From NCBI RefSeq assembly GCF_963662255.1, contig NC_085050.1, positions 2,077,694 to 2,141,693 on the forward strand: 64,000 nucleotides of DNA, given 5' to 3'. Source of the stretch: Cinclus cinclus (lineage: Eukaryota; Chordata; Aves; Passeriformes; Cinclidae). The position numbers and the translations under genes were made by a program. Positions 1 through 13,000 of the stretch are shown here, in pieces. Below the pieces are notes generated by a model. That model searched no databases, was not told where the DNA came from, and saw only the letters and a list, made by a program, of their open reading frames with translations. Numbering within the stretch: the stretch's first letter is position 1; each line of letters starts with the position of its first letter.

Positions 1-374
1 ACAGACCCCTGGCCGTGCTGTGCTGGGTGTTTGTCCTGCTGCTCCCTGTGGCATTCCCCTCAGGCTGCCCATCCTGCCCAGCCCTGAATGAGCCGGCGGG
101 TGTCACAGGGGGAAGGGGCATCCCAAAGGGCTTCTCCAGAGCAGGAGGGTTCGTTGTGGTGTGCCAGCCATGCAGCCATATCCTGTGGGACAGCCCACGG
201 CTCGCCCTGCCCCAGGCACTGGTGAGGTGGCCAGTGCAGTGATTTGGGACAGCCAGGCTGGGCCAGTGCCTGTGCCGCGACTGGGGACGCTGGTGGGCTG
301 AGGGGTCTGTACGGTGGGAGCTGCCAGGGGCTCTGTCATCCCGGTGCCCACCTCAACCATCACTCACCCCGCAG

Positions 375-3300
375 CGAGAACTACCTGATCCGCTGGGCCA
401 GCACCGGGGTCCCCCAGGACATCGAGCTGCTCAACAACCTCAAGGTCGTGTTCACGGTGAGGGCAGACCCCGGGGAGAGCTGCGCTGCTGCCTCCTGCCG
501 CCCCTTCCTGCCGATCTGCCGGCACCCGCGGCATTTCGGGTGCCCCGTGTCCCCCCGCGAGAAGCCGAACCCCCATCAGTCCCCTGCTCCTGTACCCCCA
601 GCCCCTCCGCAGACCCCTGCCCTGACGCCGGGACGTGGCACACGCCGTCCTGCCCCTCGGGGTTGCTGGCTGCCCCTCGGGGTTCCCTCCCGGTGCTGGG
701 GTCTCGGGGTGCCCTCTCGGTGCCCCGTCCCCGCTCGTCCCACTCCTCTCGGCACCCGCTGACTCAGCGCTGTGGCTGCAGCGCAGCGCTGACCCCCGGG
801 ACTCCGCGGAGCCATCGATATTCAAATGAGCCGGGAAAATCAATGTTAATGAGCAGCATCAGCACTTCGGCTCCGCTGACCGTGGGCTCTCTCCCATCTT
901 CGCCCTCTGCTCTGCTCGCTGCTGATGTGCCCGCGTGTCCCCACGCGTTGTGGCTTGTCCCTATCCCTTCTCCTTAGCGCCGCTGGAAGGTTTTAGCGCA
1001 GGGGCAGCACCCGAGGGATCCGATTCCCTCCCCAGTGTCTCCGGAGCTGGAGTATAGGGCCACCTTGACATCCTTACACCATGCCAGGTTACCCCCCGCT
1101 TGCCAAACTGCCTGGGCTAGGGTGACCTGTTTGGACCATCGGTCCTGGCATTGTCCCCATCGCTGGGTTTTGGGACTTCTGGGGTGGACGGAAGCCTCCA
1201 GGGCAGCGGGGCTGTGTGCTCACTGTCCCCACAGCGTAGGGCAGCAGGGACCCATCTGTGCCCACTGGTTCCCCCTGCGCAGCCCTGAGCACCCCACCGT
1301 CACCTGGCGCTGGCGCTGGCTTGTCCCCTGCGGTGCTGCAAGAGTCACACGGCTCCTGTCCCCCCAGGATCTGGGCAGCACGGACCTGAAGCGGGAGCGG
1401 CTGTTCCTGGTGTGCCAGATCATCCGGGTGGGGCGCATGGACCTGCGGGACAGCCACAGCCGCAAGCTCAGCACGGGCCTGCGCCGGCCTTTCGGCATCT
1501 CAGGTGGGGATGGGCTCCATGGAGACTCCCAGGGACTCCCGTGCCACCCCCCTGGCACCCCCCCCAGCCACCACACCAGACTCTGTGATGTCCCTGGGCT
1601 GCTCCCACTGTCCCCTTTCCCTGCTTGCAGACCCCAACCCTCTGCATGGCTGCCCCCACACTGCCACCCCCCGTCCCTGCCCAAGGGACACAGGGGACCC
1701 CCAGCACAGCGCTGCTGAGGTGTCCCCAGAGCAGCCCTGGGGAGATCCCCTGCCTTCACCTGCCCCCACGATCCTGTTCTGGGCATGGATCATTGGCTGG
1801 GGGTGCCCCCCCTGCCACCGTGCCACCTCTGTGTCACTGCAGTGATGGACATCACCGACATCACCAAGGGGATGTGTGACAGTGATGAGGACAAGCAGCA
1901 CTTCATCCCCGTCCACCTGTGAGTCCCATGGGCAGGGGTAGTGCTGCGGGGACAGTGGGCAGGGAGCAGCACTCCAGGACCTGGCTGGCATGGGGACACC
2001 AGCTACCAGAGGACAAGAAGTGCAAGGATCACAGAGAAGAGGTTTCTCCCCTAAATATGGCTTTTCCAGGGTGGCTGCTGATGGTGATTTCCTTCACAAT
2101 ATGATCCGGAAGGTGGTGGAAGGGAAGGACATCAATCACAAGGGACAAGGTAGAGACCCTGTGTCCACTGTGTCCATGCTGTGCCATGAGACTCTTCCCT
2201 GGGCCATCTGCTTGTCTCACAAGGCAGTCCCTGCAGGGTCGAGGACTTGCTGTGGCCTCTGGTGGCCCTGACTCCCCTAGCCCGTGCTGTCAGCCCTTAA
2301 AAAATCACTGTGGTCCCTACAGGGCTCTGGGTGTCCCTGAAGATGCTGTGGGGAGACCTGAGCCAGGTGAGAAAGGACCACCCACACCTGGTGGACCGCA
2401 GCACGGCAGTGGCTCGCAAACTGGGCTACCCGGAGGTCATTATGCCAGGCAAGTGTAGGGGGGAGACAAACCTGGGGTTCTCTGGGGATGCCAGCATGGT
2501 GCCAGGACCTGGCTGACGGGGATGTCCCCCCAGGTGATGTCAGGAACGACATCTACCTGACACTGGTGCAGGGTGAGTTCGACAAGGGCAACAAGAAGAC
2601 ACAGAAGAATGTGGAGGTGACCGTCTGTGTCTGTGACGAGGCAGGAAATGTCATGCAGGTACGGCAGGTGTCCCCTGTGTCACCTCACCTCGGGTAGAGC
2701 CATCAGCTCCAGTAGCAAAATTGTCTGGAGCAGCTTCTTGGGCCACTGGAGCCCTGAAGCTGCCTGGAATAGAGATCTAGGAATAGAATAAAGATATGGG
2801 AAAGGGCTGTGAAGGGATAGAGAGAAAATTGTCCTCCCTTGGGGACAGGGGCCATCCCCAGTGCCCCCAGGCATTCATCCTCAGGACAGGCGGGGTAGGG
2901 AAGGAAGGGTCAGACCTGAGTGTCACCTCCCCAGGCTGGCTCTTGCCTCTTGCAGGTGTTCTGACACCAATTCTTGGCTGGCTCCTGAGGAATGGGCTGG
3001 AATTGCTGAGGGCCCAGCTGGGCTGGTCCGGGGATGCATCCTCCATCCACAGGGCCAAGCCCTGATGTGCCCTGAGAGGGCCATGTGTCCCTTCAGAGGT
3101 GGCACCAGGCCTGGCGAAGGTGGAGGGGACAGCGTTTAGGAAGGTGTGGGCAGGGGGGCTTGGGGAGTGGGATGGAATTCTTGCCTGCGAGGTCATTTGG
3201 GCTGATCCCGAGGTATCTCCTCCTGGCAGAACGTGATCCACGCGGGAGCAGGGGACAGCCCCACCAGCCACTACCGCTCTGTTGTCTACTACCAGCAGCG

Positions 3301-4049
3301 GCACCAGCGCTGGATGGAGACCCTGAAGGTCTGGGGAGCCCCAGGCACAGGAGCTGGGGTGGGACAGGGCTGTAGCCCCTCCAGGCTGTGGCTCTTGCTC
3401 CTCCTGTGCCACAGGACCCTGCTGCTGCAGGGGGTCCCCTTCAGGGCAAGCGTTTTTGGGGACAGTCCTTGGTCCCAGCTTGGGGACAATGGAGGTGCTG
3501 CCAGGGTCACAGCATGACCCCTTGATGGACACCCAGCATTACCAGCACTGGGAAGGGTGGTCCTGGGAATGGGTGCTGCAGCCCTGTCCCCATCCCAGTG
3601 TCCCCAGTTCAGTCTCACTGGTTGACTGGGAAGGATATGGGGTTGGTTTGCAGCAGTGGATGGTCCAGCACAGCCCTTGCCTGGGCAGAGAGGGACATTG
3701 CCCAGGTGGGGACTCAGCCCATGCCCGCTGCCCTCACCTTGGCACACGTTTCCACCCAGATTGCTGTTCCCATCGAGGATGTTCACAGGACCCACCTGAG
3801 GTTCACCTTCCGCCACCGCTCCTCCAGTGACTGTGAGTGTCCCTTGCTCCAGGCCTTCCTCCCAGCATTGCCTCTCCCTGCCTGCAGGTATGTCCCTGGT
3901 CCCCTCTGAGTCCCCCTCACCTCACCCCTGTGTGTCCCTGCCCAGCCAAGGACCGGAGCGAGCGGATTTTCTCCATGGCCTTTGTGAGGCTGATGCGCCC
4001 CGATGGCACCACACTACGGGATGGGGAGCACGACCTGGTGCTGTACAAG
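375..4049 (+). CDS. DOCK2-like: DOCK exons: pre-DHR-1 and DHR-1 (C2-like) part
   Basis: Exons at 375-456, 1368-1503, 1843-1918, 2070-2149, 2323-2448, 2534-2658, 3230-3328, 3760-3832 and 3946-4049. The first begins in the last base of a Ser codon and reads ENYLIRW. The third encodes MDITDITKG and [10 protein letters not shown]. The fifth reads [18 protein letters not shown], and the sixth opens DHR-1 with [15 protein letters not shown]. Later exons carry [20 protein letters not shown] and [15 protein letters not shown]-1 is the membrane-binding C2-like domain of DOCK proteins. The donor after 2448 is GC (GCAAGT) rather than GT. All other junctions here are GT-AG. Confidence 0.92.
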
Positions 4050-7000
4050 GTATGGGGGGGCCACAGAGCCCCCAGAGTGGGGGGAGCTGTGGGACAGCAG
4101 CACTTCTGGGGCCAGGGTCTCAGTGTCTGAATGAGCCACAGCGCTGGTGGCACGTACCCAAAGTCCCTGAGGATTTGCAGTGCCTCCCTGCTGTCCTCGC
4201 CATCCTTGATGGTGGGGCTTCCTGCACACAGTATCTCCAATCCCTGCTCTGCTCCTTTGGAATGACAAGTTTTGTTTGGGAAAAGGTGATGTAAGTGTTT
4301 GTGACGGGGAGGGAACGTCCCCGTGGTGTGGCTGCGCTTCACCTGATTTCACCAGCCCTGGCACTGCTCGGGCTTGCTCCGAGAGAGTGGAGGGGAGGGG
4401 AAATCGCTGTTCATTTGGGAAAAACACAGTCAGCTCCAATGTTTAGGGGCCCTGAAGGTGCTGCCCCCTTACCTGGTATCCCCTCCCCAGACTGGGGCTG
4501 CTGTGACCAGAGGAGCAGGAGGCATGAGCTGGTCCCTGCTGCCAGGGCTCTTCCCTGTGGGTTGACACCTTCCATGGTCCCTGCCTGGCCATGGAACTCC
4601 AGTGTCCCTAGGGGTCACCTGCTCCCCTGCCCCTGGGCTGCTGCATGGGAGTGTTCTTGATTTTGGCAACATTATCACAGTTCCTCCAGGCAGAGCCACA
4701 TCCCTCCCTGAGTACTGCCTTTTTTTGGGGGATGAGCAGACCGGTCCTCCCTGCTAGGGCAACCCAGGACAGAGACAGACCACACTGTTCCTCCCCGAGG
4801 CTCCTGCACATTTGAAATAAGTATTATGTCCCTCCTCCCTGCTTTATTTTTGGGCAAAAGACCCAAATTCTTTAACTGCTGCCTTTGCCCTTGGCACTGG
4901 CTCTGGTCCCCGGCTCTTTGGGGATTGTCCCCTCCACAGCAGGAGCATTGGGCACCTTTGGGATGTGCCAGTGCTGGCTGTGGCAGTGAGATCAAGCCTC
5001 CCACACCTCACTGCTAGGAGAACAAATCCTCCACACCTCCCTTCTGGGTCCCTGTTCCCCTCAGAGAGCTGTCCCTGCCCTCCTGAACCACCACATCTTG
5101 AGCTGCTTCGTTCCTTCCCTGTCTGACTCCGGCTCTTCCCGGCAGGCACCGGGGACTGGATTCTGGGAGTCAGAAGCTATTTCATCTTTTTATCTCTGCT
5201 TGCCAGAGGAATGTGAGTGAAGGGCTTTTAGCTGCTCAGATCTCTAGATCTCCAGCTGGTCTGAGCTCCAGACAGTTTTCCTTGTGCTGGCTCAGCCTTG
5301 GGAAGAACAGAGGGCTCCTGTGTGTTGGCTGCTCCTAGCAGGTGTCCTGGAGGGGAAAAGCCAACAGCAGACAGCACTGTCACCTCCATCTGACCTTCAG
5401 TTTGAGGGGTTTCACCCTTCGAGGCTGCAGGCAGGGAAGGATGGATGTCTGTGAGCTGCAGCCTGGCTGGCTGGCTCTGGTCATTTCCTCATGTCCCAGG
5501 CTGCCCAACGAGTGGGGAAGATCATTCAGAATCACCCCAGTGAGTCCTCCTGATGGAACATTTTCAGCTTAGACACAGAAACAGGCTGGTTTGTGGGTGT
5601 GAAGGCCCTGGTATGGCCATACAGGTGGGAGATGTAGGGTGACAGTGATGCTGTGGGACTGGTGTCCTGCTCCATGTCAGTGTCCCAGTGTGTGCCTGAG
5701 CCCCTGGGGACACAGGGGGCCAAGCCTGTCCCCTGGGGCTCCAGCTGTGACCTGTGTTGTGCCCTGCAGGGTGACAGCAAGAAGCTGGAGGACGCCAGCG
5801 CGTACCTGTCCCTGCCCTCGGAGCGGAACCTGTCGGAATCAAAGCTCCTCTCTGGCTCCTCCTTCCGTGTGAGCGGGGCCGCGTCGGGTTTAGCCGTGTC
5901 CACCCGGGACAGCTTCCAAATCTCCACGCTCGCCTGCTCCACCAAGCTGACCCAGAATGGTGAGTCCTGGTTCCCCATGGTGGGGGAAAGTGGGGCTGTG
6001 TCCCCTCCCCGGTGGTGTTCCCAACCGCTGGATCACACTTCTGATGTTCGAGGTGAAAACAGTGGGAACACTGAGCGCTCAGTTACTGTTTAGCCATGGT
6101 CAGAATGGTCAAGGCTGTTCCTGGGGAGATCAGCTCGATCTGGGTATTTTGGGGGGCTGCCATCCTTTGGAGAGGAGCAGCAGTGAGTGGAATTCCTGCT
6201 TGAATGTGGCTGCAGGAGTCTCCATGACCTTCCTTCAAAACTGGGCTGGGAATTGGAGCTCTGAGGTTTAACCTCCATGCCTGGTTTAGCTCAGGGGAGT
6301 TTCCAGCCCTGGTTTGCTCTACACAGGTCAGGACAGCTGAGAAGATTTGTGCCCCCTTGTCCCTGACACATCCCCCTTGGCCAGGGGAAGGACCCACGGG
6401 CATGCTGGGCTCTCCTCCCACCTGCTGCAAGGCTGGAAGATGAGAATGGCTCATCCTGCTCTGGCTGAAGTGCAGGGGGCTCCGGGGAAATGGCCTTGTG
6501 GTGTTGGGATGTGACACACGGTGACACGTGGCTGCAGGGTCCAGGGCATTGTGGTTCAACGTGGAGGGGTCAGGGATGAGGCTGCTCCATTAATTGCCTT
6601 CCTGCAGCACAATTTTGTCTCCCACAGCCGCGACCTATTTAAAGTTTGTGCTTTATGGCCCTGGCATCAGGGGATTTCAGCACTGAGCAGTGGTTGTGTG
6701 AGGGGGTTCTGGCTCGTCCTGGCTGCTCCTGGGTGACGAGGATGGAATGGGGGAGCTGGGGATTGGTAACATTGGGATCTGACAGTGAGTGGTCAGTGCT
6801 GACTGCCCCATTCCTCCTGCCCAGTGAACCTGCTGGGGCTGCTGAAGTGGCGCTCCAAGCCCAGCCTGCTCTGTGGGAACCTCCAGAAGCTGATGAACGT
6901 GGATGGAGGGGAGGTCATCAAGGTACAGTTAGGATGTGCTCCCCCACCTCCCTCTCTGGTTCCTGCACCCACGAGCCCCCACCATGGCCAGAAGCTGGGC

Positions 7001-10000
7001 CTTGGGCTATGCTGGGATCAGCACTTGAGCTCTCACATCCCTCATGTCCCCCCAGTTCCTGCAGGACACATTGGATGCCCTGTTCTCCATCATGATGGAG
7101 CACTCGGAGACAGATGTCTATGACACCCTTGTGTTTGACGCCCTGGTGAGCAGAACCTGTGTGGGTCTGAGCCCCCCCAAGCCCCAGTGCAAAGTGGGCA
7201 CTGGTTGGACTGGGGCAATGGGGTTTGCTGGTCTGACTGACCCAGCACAGGGCATGGCTGCGTTCTGAGGGACACTATCCCTCTGGGGGGACAATCCCAG
7301 TGGGATTCAAAGATGTTTCTCCCCCACCAAGACAAGAGTGATCCCAATGATGGCAGCAAGGCAAGGTGGGGTAGGGTGGCTGTTGCTCTGCCAATGCATC
7401 CCCCTGCCCACACCAAGCCATGCCCCTGCCTGCTGCCCACAGGTTTTCATCGTGAGGCTGGTAGCTGACAGAAAGTTCCAGCATTTCAACACGGTCCTGG
7501 AGGCCTACATCCGCCAGCACTTCAGCGCCACGCTCGCCTACAAGTTCGTTCTGGGGGATATGGAACAGGGAGGGATGGGCTGGGACAGATGGAACTATGG
7601 GGAACGGGGCTGGGACAGCCAGAATGGGGCTGAGACAGCGGGTACAGGGAGGGACAGGGCTGGAATGCCCACGGATATCCCACCCTGCAGGAAGCTGCTG
7701 TCGGTGCTGACGCAGTACGTGGAGCAGGCAGGGCGGGGGGAGCCCTGTGAGTCCCTCCCACACACCTTCAAGGCCCTGGAGTACATCTTCAAGTTCATCG
7801 TCCGCTCCCGGCACCTCTTCGCCCAGTAAGTGCTGGCAGTGGCTCCCAGTGCTCCCAGTGCCACGCTCTGCAGTGCTCCGGCACCCTGCTGGCTGTGGGG
7901 TCTGCGGGAGGGAGGTTCTGTGAGAGTCCCTGTGCTGTGGGAGTGGTGTCAGTGCCATCATCAGTCCCAGGGTTGTGGCAATGGCAGCTCAACCCACCTG
8001 GTGCTGTCTGCTGTGGCACCCAGGTTGGCACCTATCACTGCTGGCCATGCTGCTGTGTTGGTTGGTCCCCAGGCAGGCTCCTCCATCGCTGTGAATCCTC
8101 TCCTTGAGGATTCTGGCAGTTTTCAGCTTCTAGCCATCCTCTGGATGCTGCTGGGCAATGCTGGTCCACTGTGGGGGTGGGCTGTGCTTGGGGTGGGGAG
8201 AGCTCTCTGGCCAGCAGTGACCCTACCCCACAGTGACCCTGCATCACGGTGACCTCTGCCCCAGCCACCCTTGATGGGGATTTCCAATGAGCTCTTACAA
8301 TCCTCCCACAATGGAGATGGCAAAATGTCCTGGCCAGTCTGTGCCCCTGCACAGCTGGTACAGTTTCCCAGTAGGAAACCCAGTTAGGGTCAGTGGGAGG
8401 TGTCCCTGCCCACAGCAGGAAGGTAGAGCTGGAGGGTCTGTGAGGTGCCTTCTGAGCCAAACCCTGCTGAGATCCTGGGATGAGCAGAGGAATGGGCTGG
8501 GCACCTCCACGGCTCAAAGGTCGAGGTACCCCCAGGCACCTCCAGAGTGCCCACAGGCCTGGTTTCACATCATGGGGTTCACATCCCAGTCTGGGTGATG
8601 ACACAAACACCCCTCCTCCGGGCTGGCGTGGGAGAGGAGGAAATCAGAACACGACCATTGGTGTTACCAGAAAAAGCCGGTGACGTTCCTCTTTCGTTCC
8701 ACGTAAGCAGCACCGAAAGCCAAAGTGTCCTGAGGGAGCAATGGGCAGTGAGGTGGGCAGTGAGGGACCCCCACACACACGTGGCAAGGGCCCCCTGCAC
8801 AGGGTGGGCACTGGCTGGCACTGAAAGCAGTGGGATTGTCCCATTCCCAGGTGTCCTGGTTCAGCAGGTGGCTGTTTTTTGGGGGGAATGAAGGCTTTGC
8901 CTCCTCCACCCCAAGCCCAGGATGTGTCAGGGTCCCTGTGGGTGCTCCCACTGGCAGTGAGGAGCTGTGCTGGGGGTCTCTGTGCCCCCAGGGACTGTCA
9001 CACACCTCACTTTTCCTCACTCTGTATTATTAATTTGTGTGATTTGAGCCCTGTCTGTCCTCTCCGCTTCCATCCTTTCCCAGTGTCCCACCCATGGCTC
9101 CGAGGAGCTCCAGAACATCACACCCAGCACCTGTCTCTCCCTCCTGTATGAGGGCACAGAGCAGATTCCCAGCTTAGAGTGCTCCTGGCAGGAGAAATTA
9201 ATTACTCGGCGCGTTCACAAACAGCCCCGTGAATGAGTTTGCCTGGAACAGAGACATCCCTGAGGACATTTAGTGATTTTATAGAGCTTCCCTTTATCTC
9301 AGCAATCTCAACGTGCAATAACACGGGCTCCTCAGATCCTCTAAGTGCTCTGATCGTGCTGCAATTTGTACAGGCTGTAATCGACAGGAATTGGGTTGTA
9401 ATTAGAGTCAGTTGCTGCAGATTGCTGGGTCTGGGATTGTCTGTGCTGCTGCTGGAGCTGGACAAGCAGAGCCTGCAGCTCCTGTGAGGAGCCCAGGTAG
9501 CTGCAAGGATGATTGAGGCCCCTGTCCTCCACCTTGGGACACCTCCCTGTGTCCCCTCAGGGGCCCCCATGGCACTGTGGTGACGTCTCTCCCTTGCTAC
9601 TTCCTCCTTGCTGGTTCCTCTGGCTGCTTCTGCTTTTTAGCCATCACCGGGGGTGGCAAAACTTTCCCTGTCAGTGCTCATTGTCCCCCTGGATTTTGAG
9701 GCCAAGTTGGACAGGGCTTGGAGCAACCCATGGCAGGGGGTGGGACTGGATGGGCTTCAAGGACCTTCCCAGCCCAAAACAGTCCATGATTCCAGGATTT
9801 CCTTACATAGCTGGTGGCTGGGTAATTTTTCCTGCCACTGCCTGGTGTCAGTGACGGGGGAATTACCTCAAACAGTGCCCATTGCAGTGACTCGATTCCT
9901 GTGATCACACCTCAGCTTTGCCGTTTTCCTGCAGCTTTGCAAATCCCATGGCTAAAAGTCCCTCATTTAGTTCGCTCTGGTCCAGCTGGTGAGGGGGGCT

Positions 10001-13000
10001 GGAGGGCTCAGGAGGTTCCTGCTCAAGTGGGACGGTGCTGAACTGCGTTGAAAAATTTTGGGCTGCAGAATCATGGAGAAGAGGCTTTATCTAAATAAGG
10101 AAAAAAAATAGTTTTTGTGAGAGGATCTGTGGACATGGTGGATGCCAGGGCTGTCGTAGTGCCAGAGCTGTGACAGTGCCAGGGCTCGCCACTAGATCCA
10201 GCCATGAATCCAAAAGTTCATGGCTGAGTATAATTAATTGGGATGGCAGGTGACCCTTGAGCAGAGGCTGGCGGTGCTAGGTGACAGCACAGTGACTCTG
10301 GCCATTGCAGGCTCTACGAGGGGAAGGAGGTGGATGAGTTCCAGCGCTCCCTGCAGCGATTCTTCCTCACCCTGAACCAGCTGATGGAGTCCCCCTTGGA
10401 GGGTCCCACACTGCTCTCCCAGGTAGGGCAAGGGGTGATGCTGGGGGGGCTCAGCTCTGGTGTGGGGTGGGTGGGAGGGTGCCCAGGCCAGGCACTGGCT
10501 GTCCCCATGCTGGGATCACACTCTCTGTGCCCATGCCGAGGTGACACTGTTAGTTTTTTTGGGGTGACACTGTCCATCGTGTGTGCAGACCTCCCATGGT
10601 GCCAGAAGGAGCTGCCACCCTGTACGCTATCCCCAGGGTCCCCCCTCATGCACCCTGAGACCACGAGCCCCTCAGTGCACTGGGGCTGTGGTGTGGAGTG
10701 GGGTCAGCAGCTCGGTGGCACTGGGCAGATGCTGCCCTGGCTGCCCATGTGCTGAAATCTGCAGAGGAAAAATCTGGGAAGGCTTCCTGGGAATTGTCCC
10801 CATCCTGGATTTGGCCTGGCCCCATTCCCTGCATCCAGGACCAGGCTGGCAAAGGGGGCTGAGGGAAGCAGAGCTGCTGCAGGCTGGATGGGTCTGGGAT
10901 GGGGCTATGCTCTGCACCCACAGCCTCCCAGACGGGGGGAGGCTCCAGAGGATGCTGGTGGGAACCCTGTTTAAAGGCAGCTCTCTGGTGTCTCTGCAGG
11001 GAGCAGCCCTGAAGTATCTGCCCTCCATTCTCGAGGACGTGTTTGGGATCTTTGACTCCTCTGCTCTGGGGTACGATCCCTGTGCCCCCACCAACCCCAG
11101 CCCCGTGTCATGCTCAGCACCTGCCTCAGCCACTTCTGTCCCCACATCCAGCACAGAGCTGAGGGAGAGGGCAGGCAGGGGGGTCAGGAATTACCTCCTG
11201 ATCCCCTTACCAGTGCAAAAATGGGAGAGTTCTGCTCAGTCTTAGCAGTTTCCTGTGCTTGGGCAGGGGCTGAGCCTGGGAACTCAGCTCCAGCTGGGTT
11301 TGTTTTGGGAATTCAGGCAGGGTTTGTCTGCTGGGTGCCTGTGGTGGGCACAGCTGCCCAGTGGGACCATCCTGCCCCACACAGCTCTGCCCATCGCGGG
11401 GTTCCCCCCACCAGCAGCCCCATCCTGACCAGAACCTGGAGCTCCTGGTTTAACCCCTCTCCTGATGGCAGGGCCGTACTGCGGGACTTTGTGGGGAACC
11501 TGCTGCCCCAGCGCCTGCTGAAGCAGAAGCTGCAGTCCCTGACTGACATTGCCAGCAGCAAAGCCTTCCAGTCCCACGGTGAGAGGGATCCTGGTGGCCT
11601 TGCTGAGCTCACCCAGAGGCCATGGCACAGGATGGGGATGAATCCCTGAACAGGGACCCCTCCTCTGCCTCATACCTGGGGTAGCTCCACAGATGGGGAC
11701 AATTCCCTCATGCCTGTGCCCCTTTGTTCCCCCCAGAGTGCCGGGAGCTGGTGCTGCAGGTGGCCCTGCCCGTCCTGCAGGAGCTGATCCAGGCAGGTGA
11801 GGAGGAGGAAGCCTGCATCGAGCTGCTCAGCAGCATCCTGGAAGTGCTGTACCAGGCCCAGAAGGTAAATCAGGAATCAACTGGGCAGTGAGCTGACCAA
11901 ACCCCTCTGAGTGGGGTTAAGCACTGATTCCTGGCCAGGATATGTTTGGAGTTCACTGCAGTCAGACAGGGGACTGTGGGTGTCACTATCCAGCAGAAAC
12001 ATCCCAGGGTGGAGCAAAAACTTCATGATTTCCACCTCAATGAGTTTCTGGTGGGTTGCCCAACATCTACATGAGTGGGCAAGGGTCTTCCAGGCCCCTG
12101 ATGACACTGACCTGAGGGTGGTGGGGACATCATGGGAGGAAGGTGAAGGCAGGAAGGAAGAAAGTGAAGGAATGGAGAAAGGTAGCTGGTCGGTGATTGC
12201 CAGTCAGCCCCTGGGAAGTATCACACTCCAAAATGAAGAGTGATGGCCCCAAATGTGAGACAGAGACATGGTGGGCACCCACCCACCCAAATGTGGCCTG
12301 TCTGGGGTGGTCTGGGGCCATTCCTGGGTGTCTCAACCCTGCTTGTGGTGATTGCAGAGCGCAGAAAATCTGCGAGCGCGGCACAAGGACCGTGGGGATG
12401 TGGAGCTGGTGAGTGTCCCTGCAGCAACACAATGTTTTGGGAATGCACAGGGCTCTGTGTTCTGGTTTTTCAGGAGCCTTCCTCTGTTCCTACCCTTTCT
12501 GGCTGCTCTGGGGTCCCTTTTTGAGGCCCTTTGGAGGTTCAGGTGTCACACCTCCAGTGCAGTGACTGGCGCTGTGGGAGCTGAGTTGGACACTGTGTCC
12601 TGGGAGGGTGAGGTAGTTCTTTAATCCTCACAGCACCACGAAGCCCAGAAATGGGATGGAAAGTTCAGAAATTGTGGTGAAATGTCTCATTTTGGGCTTA
12701 ACTTTTAAACCTGAAATAGCCTCTATGGAGAGCATGGTGAGAAGCTTTTGGGGGAGGATTTTGCTCTTGCTTCAACCCCCTGAGAGTTGAACCCACCTTT
12801 ACCTGCCCACTGCCAGTGCAGCCGTCCCCATCACCCCCAACCATCTTGGGCTGTCCCCATTGTCCCCAGCCAGGTGGCCACTTTGCCAGGGGAGGTGTAC
12901 AGTGCTGTACAGAGCCATACAGAGCTGTACAGAGACCCCAAATCCCATATTTATGCTGGAGCACATTGCCTTGCTCTGACTCCAGCTGCGGATCAGGCTC

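Noticed and set aside
1..374. A coding exon at the left edge
   Set aside because: No DOCK-like reading with proper splice sites was found. The segment behaves as an intron whose upstream exon is outside the window.
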